64,000 nucleotides of DNA from Algibacter miyuki (GTDB lineage: Bacteria; Bacteroidota; Bacteroidia; Flavobacteriales; Flavobacteriaceae), in NCBI RefSeq assembly GCF_042427745.1, contig NZ_JBHMFA010000004.1. One strand, 5' to 3'. The position numbers were made by a program, and so were the translations under genes. The notes below the pieces were generated by a model that was not told the origin of the DNA, did not search any database, and saw nothing but the letters and a program-made list of their open reading frames with translations. How positions within the stretch are numbered: position 1 is the first letter of the stretch; each line of letters begins with the position of its first letter. Below, one piece after another: positions 35,026 to 42,809 of the stretch.

Positions 35026-35790
35026 TTAACCGAGTATCGATTTCACAAATACATCCGTTTTGTTAACACCGTTTTCCGTAATGTGTTTTATAAATGCACT
35101 ACCAATAATGGCGCCTTTAGCGTACGTTGTGGCTTGAGTAAAAGTTTCATTATCCGAAATTCCAAATCCAATAACCTGCGGGTTTTTCAAATTCATATCG
35201 GCAATACGTTTAAAATAGCTTGTTTGCTCGTCCCCAAAACCAGAACTGCTACCAGTAACACTTGCGCTACTTACCATATAAATGAATCCATTTGAAACCG
35301 AATCGATGAAATTAATACGCTCCACCGATGTTTGTGGTGTAATTAAAAACACATTTATTAGTCCGTATTTTTCAAAAACGGCTTGGTAATCTTCTTTATA
35401 AACATCTACCGGTAAATCTGGAATTATTAAACCATCGATACCTATTTCCTGACATTTTTTGCAAAACGCCTCCACACCATATTGTAACATCGGGTTAAAA
35501 TAACCCATAATTATTAACGGAATAGATACGGTTTTTCTAATATCTTTTAACTGGTCGAAAAGCACTTCGGTGGTCATACCATTTTTTAGTGCTTGCGTAG
35601 AACTAGCCTGTATCGTTGGGCCATCGGCCAAAGGATCACTAAACGGAAGTCCAATTTCTATCATGTCTACACCATTTTTTTCTAAATCTTCAATAATGGA
35701 AACAGTGTTGGTTAAACTCGGGTAACCGGCTGTAAAATATATGGACAATAATTTTTTGTCTTCTTGTAATTTTTGGTTTATTCTATTCAT
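35026..35790 (-). CDS. trpA: Tryptophan synthase alpha chain
   Basis: Splits indole-3-glycerol phosphate to indole for the beta chain. Family motifs: YFTAGYPSL, IEIGLPFSDPLADGPTIQ with catalytic Glu, and GFIYMVSSASVTG. The ATG at 35790 (MNRINQKLQ) gives 254 residues and fits relatives; an upstream in-frame ATG at 35811 lies inside the palindrome at 35810-35829 and would add seven residues. It is separated from trpB by the GIY-YIG gene and two palindromes, breaking the usual close trpB-trpA link. Confidence 0.94.
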   Translation of the reverse strand: MNRINQKLQEDKKLLSIYFTAGYPSLTNTVSIIEDLEKNGVDMIEIGLPFSDPLADGPTIQASSTQALKNGMTTEVLFDQLKDIRKTVSIPLIIMGYFNPMLQYGVEAFCKKCQEIGIDGLIIPDLPVDVYKEDYQAVFEKYGLINVFLITPQTSVERINFIDSVSNGFIYMVSSASVTGSSSGFGDEQTSYFKRIADMNLKNPQVIGFGISDNETFTQATTYAKGAIIGSAFIKHITENGVNKTDVFVKSILG

Positions 35791-35809
35791 TTTTAAGACT
35801 ATTTTTTTC

Positions 35810-35829
35810 ATTCCCTCGAAGGAGGGAAT
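35810..35829. repeat. 20-bp palindrome ATTCCCTC-GAAG-GAGGGAAT
   Basis: Perfect 8-bp arms with a 4-nt centre. It lies between the GIY-YIG stop (35833) and trpA. The identical sequence occurs at 37363-37382, and another with the same geometry at 36132-36151. Confidence 0.85.
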
Positions 35830-35832
35830 CTT

Positions 35833-36117
35833 TTAAATGTATTCGGAAAGGTCTTTCCAATCAGGGTTTAAACTATTTATTAAATTGATTTTCCAGGCTC
35901 TATTCCATTTCTTAATTTGTCGTTCTCTTTTTATTGAATTGTTTACGTATTTCGTTGTTTCAAAGTAAACTAATTTATCAACATTATATTTTCCTGTAAA
36001 GGATTTTGAACTATTGTTTTTATGTTGATTTAGCCTAACCTTTAATTGTTTAGTACGCCCAACATACAAAACTGTATGGTTCTTATTTGTTAATATGTAA
36101 ACGTAATGTACGTCCAT
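35833..36117 (-). CDS. Small GIY-YIG nuclease family protein
   Basis: A 94-residue single-domain GIY-YIG protein of the YhbQ/UvrC-N type. The GIY position reads VYIL (residues 6-9), YIG reads YVGRT (18-22), followed by the catalytic-type Arg in KVRLNQHK and Glu in SIKRERQIKKWNR. It sits between trpB and trpA, with a 20-bp palindrome 3 nt beyond its stop and another 15-34 nt before its start. That looks like an inserted unit of about 340 bp. The domain should cut or nick DNA; its target and whether it moves the palindromes are unknown. Confidence 0.9.
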   Translation of the reverse strand: MDVHYVYILTNKNHTVLYVGRTKQLKVRLNQHKNNSSKSFTGKYNVDKLVYFETTKYVNNSIKRERQIKKWNRAWKINLINSLNPDWKDLSEYI

Positions 36118-36131
36118 GGTTTTACTTTGAG

Positions 36132-36151
36132 ATTTCCGCCTTCGCGGAAAT
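36132..36151. repeat. 20-bp palindrome ATTTCCGC-CTTC-GCGGAAAT
   Basis: Perfect 8-bp arms and a 4-nt centre, the same geometry as the copies at 35810 and 37363. It lies between the trpB stop (36165) and the GIY-YIG start (36117). Confidence 0.85.
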
Positions 36152-36164
36152 GAAAAAATGAAAC

Positions 36165-37349
36165 TTATATCTTAAAATATTCAATATAATTCTGTAAATC
36201 CTTATCACCACGTCCTGAAAGACTCACAACAACCACGTCGTCTGGTTTGAAGGTTTTTTCTTCAAAAATAGCCAGCGCATGCGAACTCTCAATAGCCGGA
36301 ATAATACCTTCTAGTTTACATAAATCCAAACCAGCCGTCATAGCTTGATCATCGGTAATCGACATAAATTCAGCACGTCCCGTTTTGCATAAATGTGCGT
36401 GCATTGGGCCAACACCAGGATAATCTAAACCAGCCGAAATAGAGTAGGGCTCCGTAATTTGTCCGTCTTTAGTTTGCATTAACAAGGTTTTACAACCATG
36501 AATAACACCTTCGTGTCCTAAAACAGAAGTAGCAGCACTTTCTCCAGAATCTACACCTAAACCAGCCGCTTCAACAGCAATGATTTTTACATCTGGTTCG
36601 TGTAAATAGTGGTAGTACGTTCCGGCAGCATTACTTCCGCCACCAATACAAGCCACTACATAATCTGGGTTTTCTCTCCCAATTTGTTCTTTTAGTTGCC
36701 ATTTTATTTCTTCGGAAATTACCGATTGAAATCTGGTAACCATATCCGGGTATGGATGTGGCCCAATAGCCGATCCAATAATATAGTGAGTGTTTACAGG
36801 GTTGTTAATCCAATCGCGAATCGCTTCGTTTGTAGCGTCTTTTAAAGTTCTACTTCCAGAAAGTGCAGGCACAACGGTAGCGCCTAACATTTTCATTCTA
36901 GCTACGTTCGGGGCTTGGCGTGCAATATCAATTTCGCCCATGTAAACAATACATTCTAGTCCCATTAAAGCACAAACAGTAGCGGTAGCAACACCGTGTT
37001 GTCCAGCTCCTGTTTCAGCAATAATTCGAGTTTTACCTAAGCGTTTGGCCATTAAAATCTGGCCAATAGTATTGTTTATTTTGTGTGCGCCCGTATGGTT
37101 TAGATCTTCACGCTTTAAATAAATTTTGGTATTGTATTTTTCAGAAAGACGTTTAGCAAAATACAAAGGTGATGGGCGACCAACATAATCTTTTAAAAGT
37201 TGATCGAATTCTTTTTTGAAATCTGGTTCGGCCATCACTTTTAAATAGTTTTGGCGTAACTCTTCCACATTTGGGTAAAGCATTTCTGGAATAAATGCAC
37301 CACCAAATTCGCCGTAATAGCCTTTTTCGTTTACGTTATAATTCATCAT
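36165..37349 (-). CDS. trpB: Tryptophan synthase beta chain
   Basis: PLP enzyme that joins indole and serine. The start block YGEFGGAFIPEML, the PLP lysine in KREDLNHTGAHKINN and the phosphate loop ACIGGGSNAAGTYYHY are present, and the end SLSGRGDKD is typical. The ATG at 37349 (or the next codon, 37346) is chosen; an ATG at 37364 falls inside the palindrome at 37363-37382 and is probably not the start. From 37349 the protein has 394 residues. Fifth cistron after trpE-G-D-C-F. Confidence 0.95.
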   Translation of the reverse strand: MMNYNVNEKGYYGEFGGAFIPEMLYPNVEELRQNYLKVMAEPDFKKEFDQLLKDYVGRPSPLYFAKRLSEKYNTKIYLKREDLNHTGAHKINNTIGQILMAKRLGKTRIIAETGAGQHGVATATVCALMGLECIVYMGEIDIARQAPNVARMKMLGATVVPALSGSRTLKDATNEAIRDWINNPVNTHYIIGSAIGPHPYPDMVTRFQSVISEEIKWQLKEQIGRENPDYVVACIGGGSNAAGTYYHYLHEPDVKIIAVEAAGLGVDSGESAATSVLGHEGVIHGCKTLLMQTKDGQITEPYSISAGLDYPGVGPMHAHLCKTGRAEFMSITDDQAMTAGLDLCKLEGIIPAIESSHALAIFEEKTFKPDDVVVVSLSGRGDKDLQNYIEYFKI

Positions 37350-37362
37350 GTTTTCTTTTGTC

Positions 37363-37382
37363 ATTCCCTCGAAGGAGGGAAT
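37363..37382. repeat. 20-bp palindrome, second identical copy
   Basis: ATTCCCTC-GAAG-GAGGGAAT, identical to 35810-35829, just upstream of trpB. Confidence 0.85.
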
Positions 37383-37409
37383 CTTATTTTTTGGTTTAAT
37401 TTATAATGA

Positions 37410-37430
37410 ATTCCACATCAACTGCGGAAT
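37410..37430. repeat. Imperfect palindrome containing the trpF stop
   Basis: ATTCC...GGAAT with inner pairing (TGCGGAAT against ATTCCACA, one mismatch). It overlaps the last codons and stop of trpF at 37418-37420 and appears to be a related member of the palindrome family. Confidence 0.65.
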
Positions 37431-38053
37431 GACAAACTTTGTTTAAAATTTTCTAATAATTTAATATCTTTTAATCCGGGTTCTATTTCAAACTTACTAT
37501 TTACATCTAAAGCATAGCAGTATTTTGATGCCGTACTTTGTTGAAACTTTTTAACCGCTTCAATTTCATCGAAACCAATACCACCACTTAAAAAGAAGGG
37601 TTTGGTAGACGGGTAATTGTTTAGCACATTCCAATCGAAAGTGTATCCATTTCCGCCAGGGTGTTTTCCTTTGGTATCGAATAGAAAGTAATCGCAAACC
37701 GCTTCGTAAGGCTTTAAAACCTCAAAATTGAATTCGTTTTTAATAGAGAATACTTTAATGATTTCTGATACTTTTCCTTTTAAATCGTTACAATATTCCG
37801 GGGATTCTTCGCCGTGTAATTGAACAGCTTGTAAGTTGAATGTTTTTATTTTTTCAATAACAACTTGTAAATCTTCATTAACAAAAACACCAGTCTTTTT
37901 TATAGAATTTGATATTTCGGGAATGGATGTGTCGAAATTTCTAGACGATTTATCGTAGAATATAAAACCTAAATAGTCGGGCTGTAGGCCAGCGACTTCA
38001 GTCATATTATCTTGATATTTCATTCCGCAAATTTTCAGTTTCATGATGTTCAA
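37418..38053 (-). CDS. trpF: Phosphoribosylanthranilate isomerase
   Basis: Third step of the tryptophan branch. The 211 residues show KICGMKYQDNM, LGFIFYDKSSRNF, VQLHGEESPEYC, and SGGIGFDEI, all typical. The last four codons (FRS-stop region) and the TGA stop fall in a palindromic repeat at 37410-37430, so the C-terminal end of the protein was supplied by the repeat. An ATG three codons in (38044) is an alternative start. Confidence 0.94.
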   Translation of the reverse strand: MNIMKLKICGMKYQDNMTEVAGLQPDYLGFIFYDKSSRNFDTSIPEISNSIKKTGVFVNEDLQVVIEKIKTFNLQAVQLHGEESPEYCNDLKGKVSEIIKVFSIKNEFNFEVLKPYEAVCDYFLFDTKGKHPGGNGYTFDWNVLNNYPSTKPFFLSGGIGFDEIEAVKKFQQSTASKYCYALDVNSKFEIEPGLKDIKLLENFKQSLSFRS

Positions 38054-38086
38054 TTTGTGTTGTTCTAAAATAAATTCAGTAAAATT

Positions 38087-38872
38087 TTATTGATTCAATT
38101 GGTTTATAAAATCGGTAGCACTTGCCCCAGGATTATCCGTTTTCATAAAGTTTTCACCTATTAAAAATCCTTGATATCCAAAAGGCTGAAGTTCTTTAAT
38201 GGCTTCAACGCTACTTATGCCGCTTTCTGATACTTTTACAAAATCGTTTGGTATCTGTGTGCTTAATAATTTACTGGTTTCTAAACTCACCTCGAAGGTT
38301 TTTAAATTTCTGTTATTTACACCAAGCATATCTAAACTTGGCATAATCGATTTATGTAATTCTTCTTCGTTATGTACTTCTAAAAGCACATCTAAATTTA
38401 AGCTTTTAGCAAACTCTGAGAATTGTTTTATTTCGTCTCGAGATAGAATAGCTGCAATAAGAAGAATAACATCAGCACCATAAGCCTTGGCTTCTAGCAT
38501 TTGATATTCATCGATTATAAATTCTTTTCTAAGTAATGGTAAGTTGCAACTTGCTCTTGCTGTTAATAAATCGTCTAGAGAGCCTCCAAAGTATTTTCCA
38601 TCGGTTAGAACAGACATGCCGCAAACGCCCGCATCTTGATACCCTTTTGCTACATCTTGAACGTTTAAGTTGTTATTAATTACAGATTTTGATGGCGATC
38701 GGCGTTTATGTTCGGCGATAATTCCGGATTTACTATTGCGTAGATTGTTTGCAAGAGAAACGGTTTGTCTTCCGAATAAAACAGATTGTTCTAATTGAGA
38801 AACTGGGATTAAACTTTTACGAAGTTCAACTTCCTTACGCTTATCTAATGTTATTTTGTCTAAAATATTCAT
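38087..38872 (-). CDS. trpC: Indole-3-glycerol phosphate synthase
   Basis: Fourth step of tryptophan synthesis. The 261 residues have IIAEHKRRSPSKSVIN with catalytic Lys, SVLTDGKYFGGS, LLRKEFIIDEYQ, LGVNNRNLKTFEV and VSESGISS, all in family order. It lies 33 nt before trpF and 77 nt after trpD; the latter gap carries a CAGT-rich repeat. Confidence 0.95.
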   Translation of the reverse strand: MNILDKITLDKRKEVELRKSLIPVSQLEQSVLFGRQTVSLANNLRNSKSGIIAEHKRRSPSKSVINNNLNVQDVAKGYQDAGVCGMSVLTDGKYFGGSLDDLLTARASCNLPLLRKEFIIDEYQMLEAKAYGADVILLIAAILSRDEIKQFSEFAKSLNLDVLLEVHNEEELHKSIMPSLDMLGVNNRNLKTFEVSLETSKLLSTQIPNDFVKVSESGISSVEAIKELQPFGYQGFLIGENFMKTDNPGASATDFINQLNQ

Positions 38873-38904
38873 GTTCTAGTCTTGAAGCCTGAGTCTTAAG
38901 TTTT

Positions 38905-38945
38905 GAGTGAGCAAACTGCCAACTGAATACTATCAACTGCAGACT
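38905..38945 (-). repeat. CAGT-rich intergenic repeat, trpD-trpC copy
   Basis: On the minus strand reads CAGTTGATAGTATTCAGT, then TGGCAGTTTGCTCACTC. It belongs to the same family as copies at 40003, 40651, 40693, 40977 and 41035. Confidence 0.6.
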
Positions 38946-38949
38946 TTTT

Positions 38950-39942
38950 TTATTTACTTAACTCAATTAATTTATCTAAACAGGTTTTTGCTTTTCCAGA
39001 AAACAACGATTCTTTTGCTAGTTCAAAACCTTCTTGATGCGAAATTTGTTTTGAAGTAGCAATAGCTAAACCGGCATTAGCACAAACTACGTTGTTTTGG
39101 GCTTCAGTTCCTTTTCCAGAAATGATCTCAACAAATATAGTTGCGGCATCTTTTATAGAGTCTCCACCAAAAATATCTTCTTGTTTAATTATTGAAACGC
39201 CTAAATCTTCAGGTGAAAAAAGTTTTTCGGTATGATTAGAAATAATTTTCGCTTTTCCTGTTAATGAAATTTCATCGTAACCATCTAAAGCGTAAACAAT
39301 ATTATAATTGTGCCCTGTGTTTTGAAATAAGAAACTATAAAGTCTCAAAACTTCTAAATTAAAAACACCTAAAACATGATTTTTTGGAAACGACGGATTT
39401 ACTAAAGGCCCTAACATATTGAAAAAAGTTTTAACACCAAGTTCTTTACGAATAGGTGCTACGTTTTTCATTGCTGGGTGAAATAGTGGTGCATGTAAAA
39501 TACATATACCTGCTTGGTCCAAAGCGCGTTTTAAAAAATCTTCATTATTAGAAAATTTCACACCTAAATGCTCCATAACATTTGAAGAACCTGATGTAGA
39601 TGATACGCCATAATTTCCATGTTTAGAAACATGAACACCTGCACCTGCCGTAATAAAAGCCGATAGGGTAGAGATGTTGAATGTGTTTTTACCATCGCCA
39701 CCAGTACCTACAATATCGATCGCGTTAAAATCGCTAAGATTTATGGGTAAGCAAAGCTCTAGAAGTGCATCTCTAAAACCTTTTAGTTCTTCGAGAGTAA
39801 TGCTTCTCATCATAAAAACTGATAAAAAACATGCTATTTGGCTCGGGTTATACGCATCATTCGATATGTTTACCAAGATTTGTTTAGCCTCTTCGGTAGA
39901 TAAGGTGTCGTGATTTATTAATCTGTTTAGTAAGTTCTTCAT
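38950..39942 (-). CDS. trpD: Anthranilate phosphoribosyltransferase
   Basis: Second step: adds phosphoribosyl to anthranilate. The PRPP site is VGTGGDGKNTFNIST (about 78-92), followed by KHGNYGVSSTSGSSNVMEHLG and the NMLGPLVNP block. 330 residues is normal. Separated from trpG by 104 nt that contain a repeat. Confidence 0.96.
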   Translation of the reverse strand: MKNLLNRLINHDTLSTEEAKQILVNISNDAYNPSQIACFLSVFMMRSITLEELKGFRDALLELCLPINLSDFNAIDIVGTGGDGKNTFNISTLSAFITAGAGVHVSKHGNYGVSSTSGSSNVMEHLGVKFSNNEDFLKRALDQAGICILHAPLFHPAMKNVAPIRKELGVKTFFNMLGPLVNPSFPKNHVLGVFNLEVLRLYSFLFQNTGHNYNIVYALDGYDEISLTGKAKIISNHTEKLFSPEDLGVSIIKQEDIFGGDSIKDAATIFVEIISGKGTEAQNNVVCANAGLAIATSKQISHQEGFELAKESLFSGKAKTCLDKLIELSK

Positions 39943-40002
39943 TTCTATAAAAGAGATAATTGTTACTGGTTAATAGTTGTTGGTTATTTGTGCACTTTCA
40001 TT

Positions 40003-40044
40003 CGAGTAAGTTCTGTTTTACTGCGACTGAAAACTGAATACTGC
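40003..40044 (-). repeat. CAGT-rich intergenic repeat, trpG-trpD copy
   Basis: Minus strand: GCAGTATTCAGTTTTCAGT then CGCAGTAAAACAGAACTTACTCG, close to the copies further along the operon. Confidence 0.65.
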
Positions 40045-40046
40045 TT

Positions 40047-40610
40047 TTAATTTTCCACCCAGTTTTTTAATATCGCTTTTCCGTTAGGTGTTAAAACCGA
40101 TTCAGGATGATATTGTACACCACGAACATCGTAAACTTTATGGCGTAAAGACATAATTTGTCCGTTAGCATCTACCGATGTGGCTTCTAAACTTTCTGGT
40201 AAGTTTGGATTTACTACCCATGAGTGGTAACGCCCAACTTCTATGTTTTTATCTAAACCTTTAAATAAGATTTCGTCGTCTACGGTTATGGTAACATTTG
40301 TTGCTACACCGTGGTAAACGTCTTCTAGGTTTATAAGCGAACCTCCAAAAACTTCACCTATGGCTTGTTGGCCAAGGCAAACACCTAAAATGCTTTTTGT
40401 TGGTGCGTAGGTTTCTATAATGGCTTTTAGTAAACCAGCTTCGTCTGGAATTCCTGGGCCTGGCGATAGTACAATTTTATGGAACGGTTTAACATCGTCT
40501 AGAGTGAGTTTGTCGTTACGTACTACGGTAACATCGCAGTTTAAATCTTCTAGGTAATGAACTAGATTGTATGTGAAACTGTCGTAATTGTCTATGACTA
40601 GTACTTTCAT
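40047..40610 (-). CDS. trpG: Anthranilate synthase component II (glutamine amidotransferase)
   Basis: Supplies ammonia to TrpE. Class I amidotransferase motifs: NYDSFTYNLVHYL at the start, SPGPGIPDEAG, the nucleophile in GVCLGQQAIGE (Cys79 region), and the His-Glu pair in VQYHPESVLT. 187 residues is normal. It is 497 nt from trpE, an unusually long gap filled with repeats. Confidence 0.96.
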   Translation of the reverse strand: MKVLVIDNYDSFTYNLVHYLEDLNCDVTVVRNDKLTLDDVKPFHKIVLSPGPGIPDEAGLLKAIIETYAPTKSILGVCLGQQAIGEVFGGSLINLEDVYHGVATNVTITVDDEILFKGLDKNIEVGRYHSWVVNPNLPESLEATSVDANGQIMSLRHKVYDVRGVQYHPESVLTPNGKAILKNWVEN

Positions 40611-40650
40611 AATTTTATTTTTTTTCAGATGACTCTGAATTTTATTTATT

Positions 40651-40731
40651 AGTCGAGTAAGTGTTGGTTTACTTTGACTTTTTTATTTTTATCTGAGTAA
40701 GCACTGTTTTACTGCAACTGCTCACTGCTAC
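40651..40731 (-). repeat. Two CAGT-rich repeats before the structured element
   Basis: Units 40651-40680 and 40693-40731. The second reads GAGTAAGCACTG then TTTTACTGCAACTG and CTCACTGCTAC on the plus strand and nearly matches the unit at 40977-41014. Confidence 0.65.
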
Positions 40732-40771
40732 TTTTTCTTATTTTTTTCACTTTCTGTTCATTTTGCCTTGA

Positions 40772-40895
40772 TGCAAAACGAACCAAAAAATCATGTTAAT
40801 CTGATGAAATTCCTTCGGAACATTCGCTGAAAAACTTCATGCTTAAAACTTCGTTTTGCAGTTCCGTTTTTCGCTCATTATTTCTGCAGATTAAC
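40772..40895. repeat. Structured intergenic element with crossed inverted repeats
   Basis: Arms A TGCAAAACGAA (40772-40782), B GTTAATCTG (40795-40803), A' TTCGTTTTGCA (40850-40860) and B' CAGATTAAC (40887-40895) are perfect complements in the order A-B-A'-B'. A small TTCC-TTC-GGAA hairpin lies between. The near-identical repeats on both sides suggest an insertion. Confidence 0.6.
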
Positions 40896-40976
40896 GTTTT
40901 CCAACTACGTCAGAATTTGGGAGTTTCACTTTTGTTATGTTTGTTTTTCTTTCCAATTTTTACTTCTTTTTTTTAT

Positions 40977-41066
40977 CTGAGCAAGCTCTGTTAACTGCAA
41001 CTACTCACTGTTGCTTTTTTTATTCATTCGAGTAAACACTGCCAACTGCTACTGAATACTGAGACT
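40977..41066 (-). repeat. Two CAGT-rich repeats after the structured element
   Basis: Units 40977-41014 and 41035-41066. The first closely matches 40693-40731, so the structured element is flanked by near-direct repeats. Confidence 0.65.
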
Positions 41067-41072
41067 CTCTTC

Positions 41073-41100
41073 AAAGCCCGCCCCTTTTCGGGTAACGTCC
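41073..41100 (-). repeat. Half copy of the GCGTTA element, reversed
   Basis: On the minus strand it reads GGACGTTACCCG then AAAAGGGGCGGGCTTTGA, the left half of the dispersed element, starting 8 nt after the trpE stop. The TAACGC end is absent. Confidence 0.6.
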
Positions 41101-41107
41101 AAATTAT

Positions 41108-42514
41108 TTAAATGTCTTCGGCTACTTTTATGGCTTTTGTTAATGCGCCGAGTTTGTTAAATACTTCTTGTAGCTCGCTTTCGGCATTGGATTTTGATAC
41201 CATTCCGGCGCCTGCTTGCCAGTTCAATTTATAATCTTTACTCAAAAAAGTACGGATCATGATGGCATGATTGAAATTGCCGTCGAAATCCATAAAGCCT
41301 ATGGCTCCGCCGTAATAGCCACGACTTGTTTTTTCGTACTGCTCGATAAGTTGCATGGCACGGTGTTTTGGTGCGCCACTTAAGGTTCCTGCTGGAAAAG
41401 TATCGGCTACGACTTGCATAGTTGAAGTACTTTTGTGTTTTTTTCCAACGACTTTACTAACGAGGTGAATAACGTGTGAGAAAAACTGAACTTCACGGTA
41501 GGTTACTACTTTTACTTCGCTGCCGTGACGACTTAAATCGTTTCGTGCAAGATCGACAAGCATTACGTGTTCGGCGTTTTCTTTGTCGTCTTTTTTAAGT
41601 TTTTCTGCTAATATTTCATCTTTTTCCTCGTCGCCTGTACGTTTAAAAGTTCCGGCAATAGGGTGGATTTCTGCCATACCTTCGGAAACAATAAGTTGAG
41701 CTTCGGGCGAACTACCAAATATTTTAAAATCGCCATAATCGAAATAAAACAAGTATGGTGATGGGTTTATGCTACGAAGGGCGCGATAGATATTGAAATC
41801 GTCGCCAGTAAATTCTTGTGAAAAACGACGTGATAATACGAGTTGAAAAACATCGCCTCGTGCACAGTGTTTACGTGCTAATTCAACTTGATTTTTAAAT
41901 TCGTCGTCGGTTAAATTAGATTGTATATCACCTTTAGATTTGAAATTATAAGATGCAAAGTTTTGCACGTTTATAAGTTTATCAATGGCATCGATATTAT
42001 TTTCGGCATCATCATAACAATGCGCGAAAATATAAGCTTCATTTTTGTAATGGTTTATGGCAATGATATTTTTGTAAACCGCATAATAGATATCTGGTAT
42101 AACTACCGAGTTGTCTTTTTTACTAATTTGTACATCTTCAAAATAACGTACGGCATCGTAAGCAGTGTAACCAAATATACCGTTGTTTATAAACTTAAAA
42201 TCTTCGTCGGATTGTGGTTTAAAACGTTTGGTGAAATCGTGAATTTCATCGGCTACATTTATTTCGCTTGTAATATTAAGTGAAGTTGAACTGCCATCTG
42301 GAAAAGTTTGCGATATCACTTCATTCTCTACCTTTATAGAGGCGATTGGATTGAAACAGATGTACGAGAAGTTTTTATGACTTCTATGGTAGTCGCCACT
42401 TTCTAATAGAATGCTATTTGGGTATTTATCGCGTATTTTATAGTAAACGGATACAGGTGTAATGGTATCTGTTAATATTTTTTTGTGATGTGTGTATAGA
42501 CTAAATTTTTCCAT
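41108..42514 (-). CDS. trpE: Anthranilate synthase component I
   Basis: Makes anthranilate from chorismate with TrpG. The 468 residues show LLESGDYHRSHKNFSYI, YLFYFDYGDFKIFGSSPEAQL, HPIAGTFKRTGDE, LVDLARNDLSRHG, and TFPAGTLSGAPKHRAMQLIE and GAIGFMDFDGN at the end. It is the first structural gene after the attenuator (leader 42645-42692, terminator 42571-42600), so its expression should rise when charged tRNA-Trp is scarce. Confidence 0.97.
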   Translation of the reverse strand: MEKFSLYTHHKKILTDTITPVSVYYKIRDKYPNSILLESGDYHRSHKNFSYICFNPIASIKVENEVISQTFPDGSSTSLNITSEINVADEIHDFTKRFKPQSDEDFKFINNGIFGYTAYDAVRYFEDVQISKKDNSVVIPDIYYAVYKNIIAINHYKNEAYIFAHCYDDAENNIDAIDKLINVQNFASYNFKSKGDIQSNLTDDEFKNQVELARKHCARGDVFQLVLSRRFSQEFTGDDFNIYRALRSINPSPYLFYFDYGDFKIFGSSPEAQLIVSEGMAEIHPIAGTFKRTGDEEKDEILAEKLKKDDKENAEHVMLVDLARNDLSRHGSEVKVVTYREVQFFSHVIHLVSKVVGKKHKSTSTMQVVADTFPAGTLSGAPKHRAMQLIEQYEKTSRGYYGGAIGFMDFDGNFNHAIMIRTFLSKDYKLNWQAGAGMVSKSNAESELQEVFNKLGALTKAIKVAEDI

Positions 42515-42570
42515 TTATTGTTTTTTGTATTTCGGCAAATGGCCAAAAAGTGAACAGTTATAAAATAAAA

Positions 42571-42600
42571 AAAAGGCTTGTCGTGAATGACAAGCCTTTT
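42571..42600 (-). terminator. trp attenuator terminator
   Basis: AAAAGGCTTGTC and GACAAGCCTTTT form a 12-bp stem with a 6-nt loop; on the minus strand eight Ts span the stem end and what follows, then TATTTTAT. It lies 57 nt ahead of the trpE ATG, after the leader peptide. The 7-nt TTCACGA in its loop/right arm is complementary to TCGTGAA (42635-42641, just after the leader stop), which could form the antiterminator. Confidence 0.88.
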
Positions 42601-42644
42601 GGATATTTTTAAGTTTTAAATATACTCGGGTTTCTTCACGAATT

Positions 42645-42692
42645 TTAGTTTCGAAAGTTCCACCACCAAGAATTATTTAAAGATATGTTCAT
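42645..42692 (-). CDS. trpL: trp operon leader peptide (three consecutive Trp codons)
   Basis: A 15-codon reading frame, MNISLNNSWWWNFRN then TAA, read leftward. Codons 9-11 are TGG TGG TGG (42660-42668). It begins about 15 nt after the predicted start of transcription and ends 45 nt before the terminator hairpin. Ribosome stalling at the Trp codons when tryptophan is short would free the TCGTGAA segment to disrupt the terminator. This is the classic leader-peptide attenuation layout; pairing details are inference. Confidence 0.85.
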   Translation of the reverse strand: MNISLNNSWWWNFRN

Positions 42693-42712
42693 TGTTATTT
42701 TTTATGTTGGTT

Positions 42713-42743
42713 CAAAGATAAAGATTGAAAAAGTATTAAACAA
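42713..42743 (-). promoter_or_regulatory. Promoter of the trp operon
   Basis: On the minus strand TTG (42741-42743), a 20-nt spacer and TATCTTTG (42713-42720), an exact fit to the flavobacterial consensus. The leader peptide ATG is 21 nt downstream of the -7 box. Confidence 0.82.
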
Positions 42744-42809
42744 AACTTTATTCATTTTTTACGAAAAAATCAGGATTATTCATTTTTGTTTAGTAATTCG
42801 TTGCTAAAA

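Larger units (their letters stand above)
40611..41107. other. 497-nt repeat-filled gap between trpE and trpG
   Basis: No gene is seen on either strand. It holds two pairs of CAGT-rich repeats (40651-40680, 40693-40731; 40977-41014, 41035-41066), a structured segment with crossed complementary arms (40772-40895), and a reversed half copy of the GCGTTA element (41073-41100). Confidence 0.8.

Noticed and set aside
35810..35829. Palindromes in the trp operon as intrinsic terminators
   Set aside because: No U-run follows and genes continue in the same operon.
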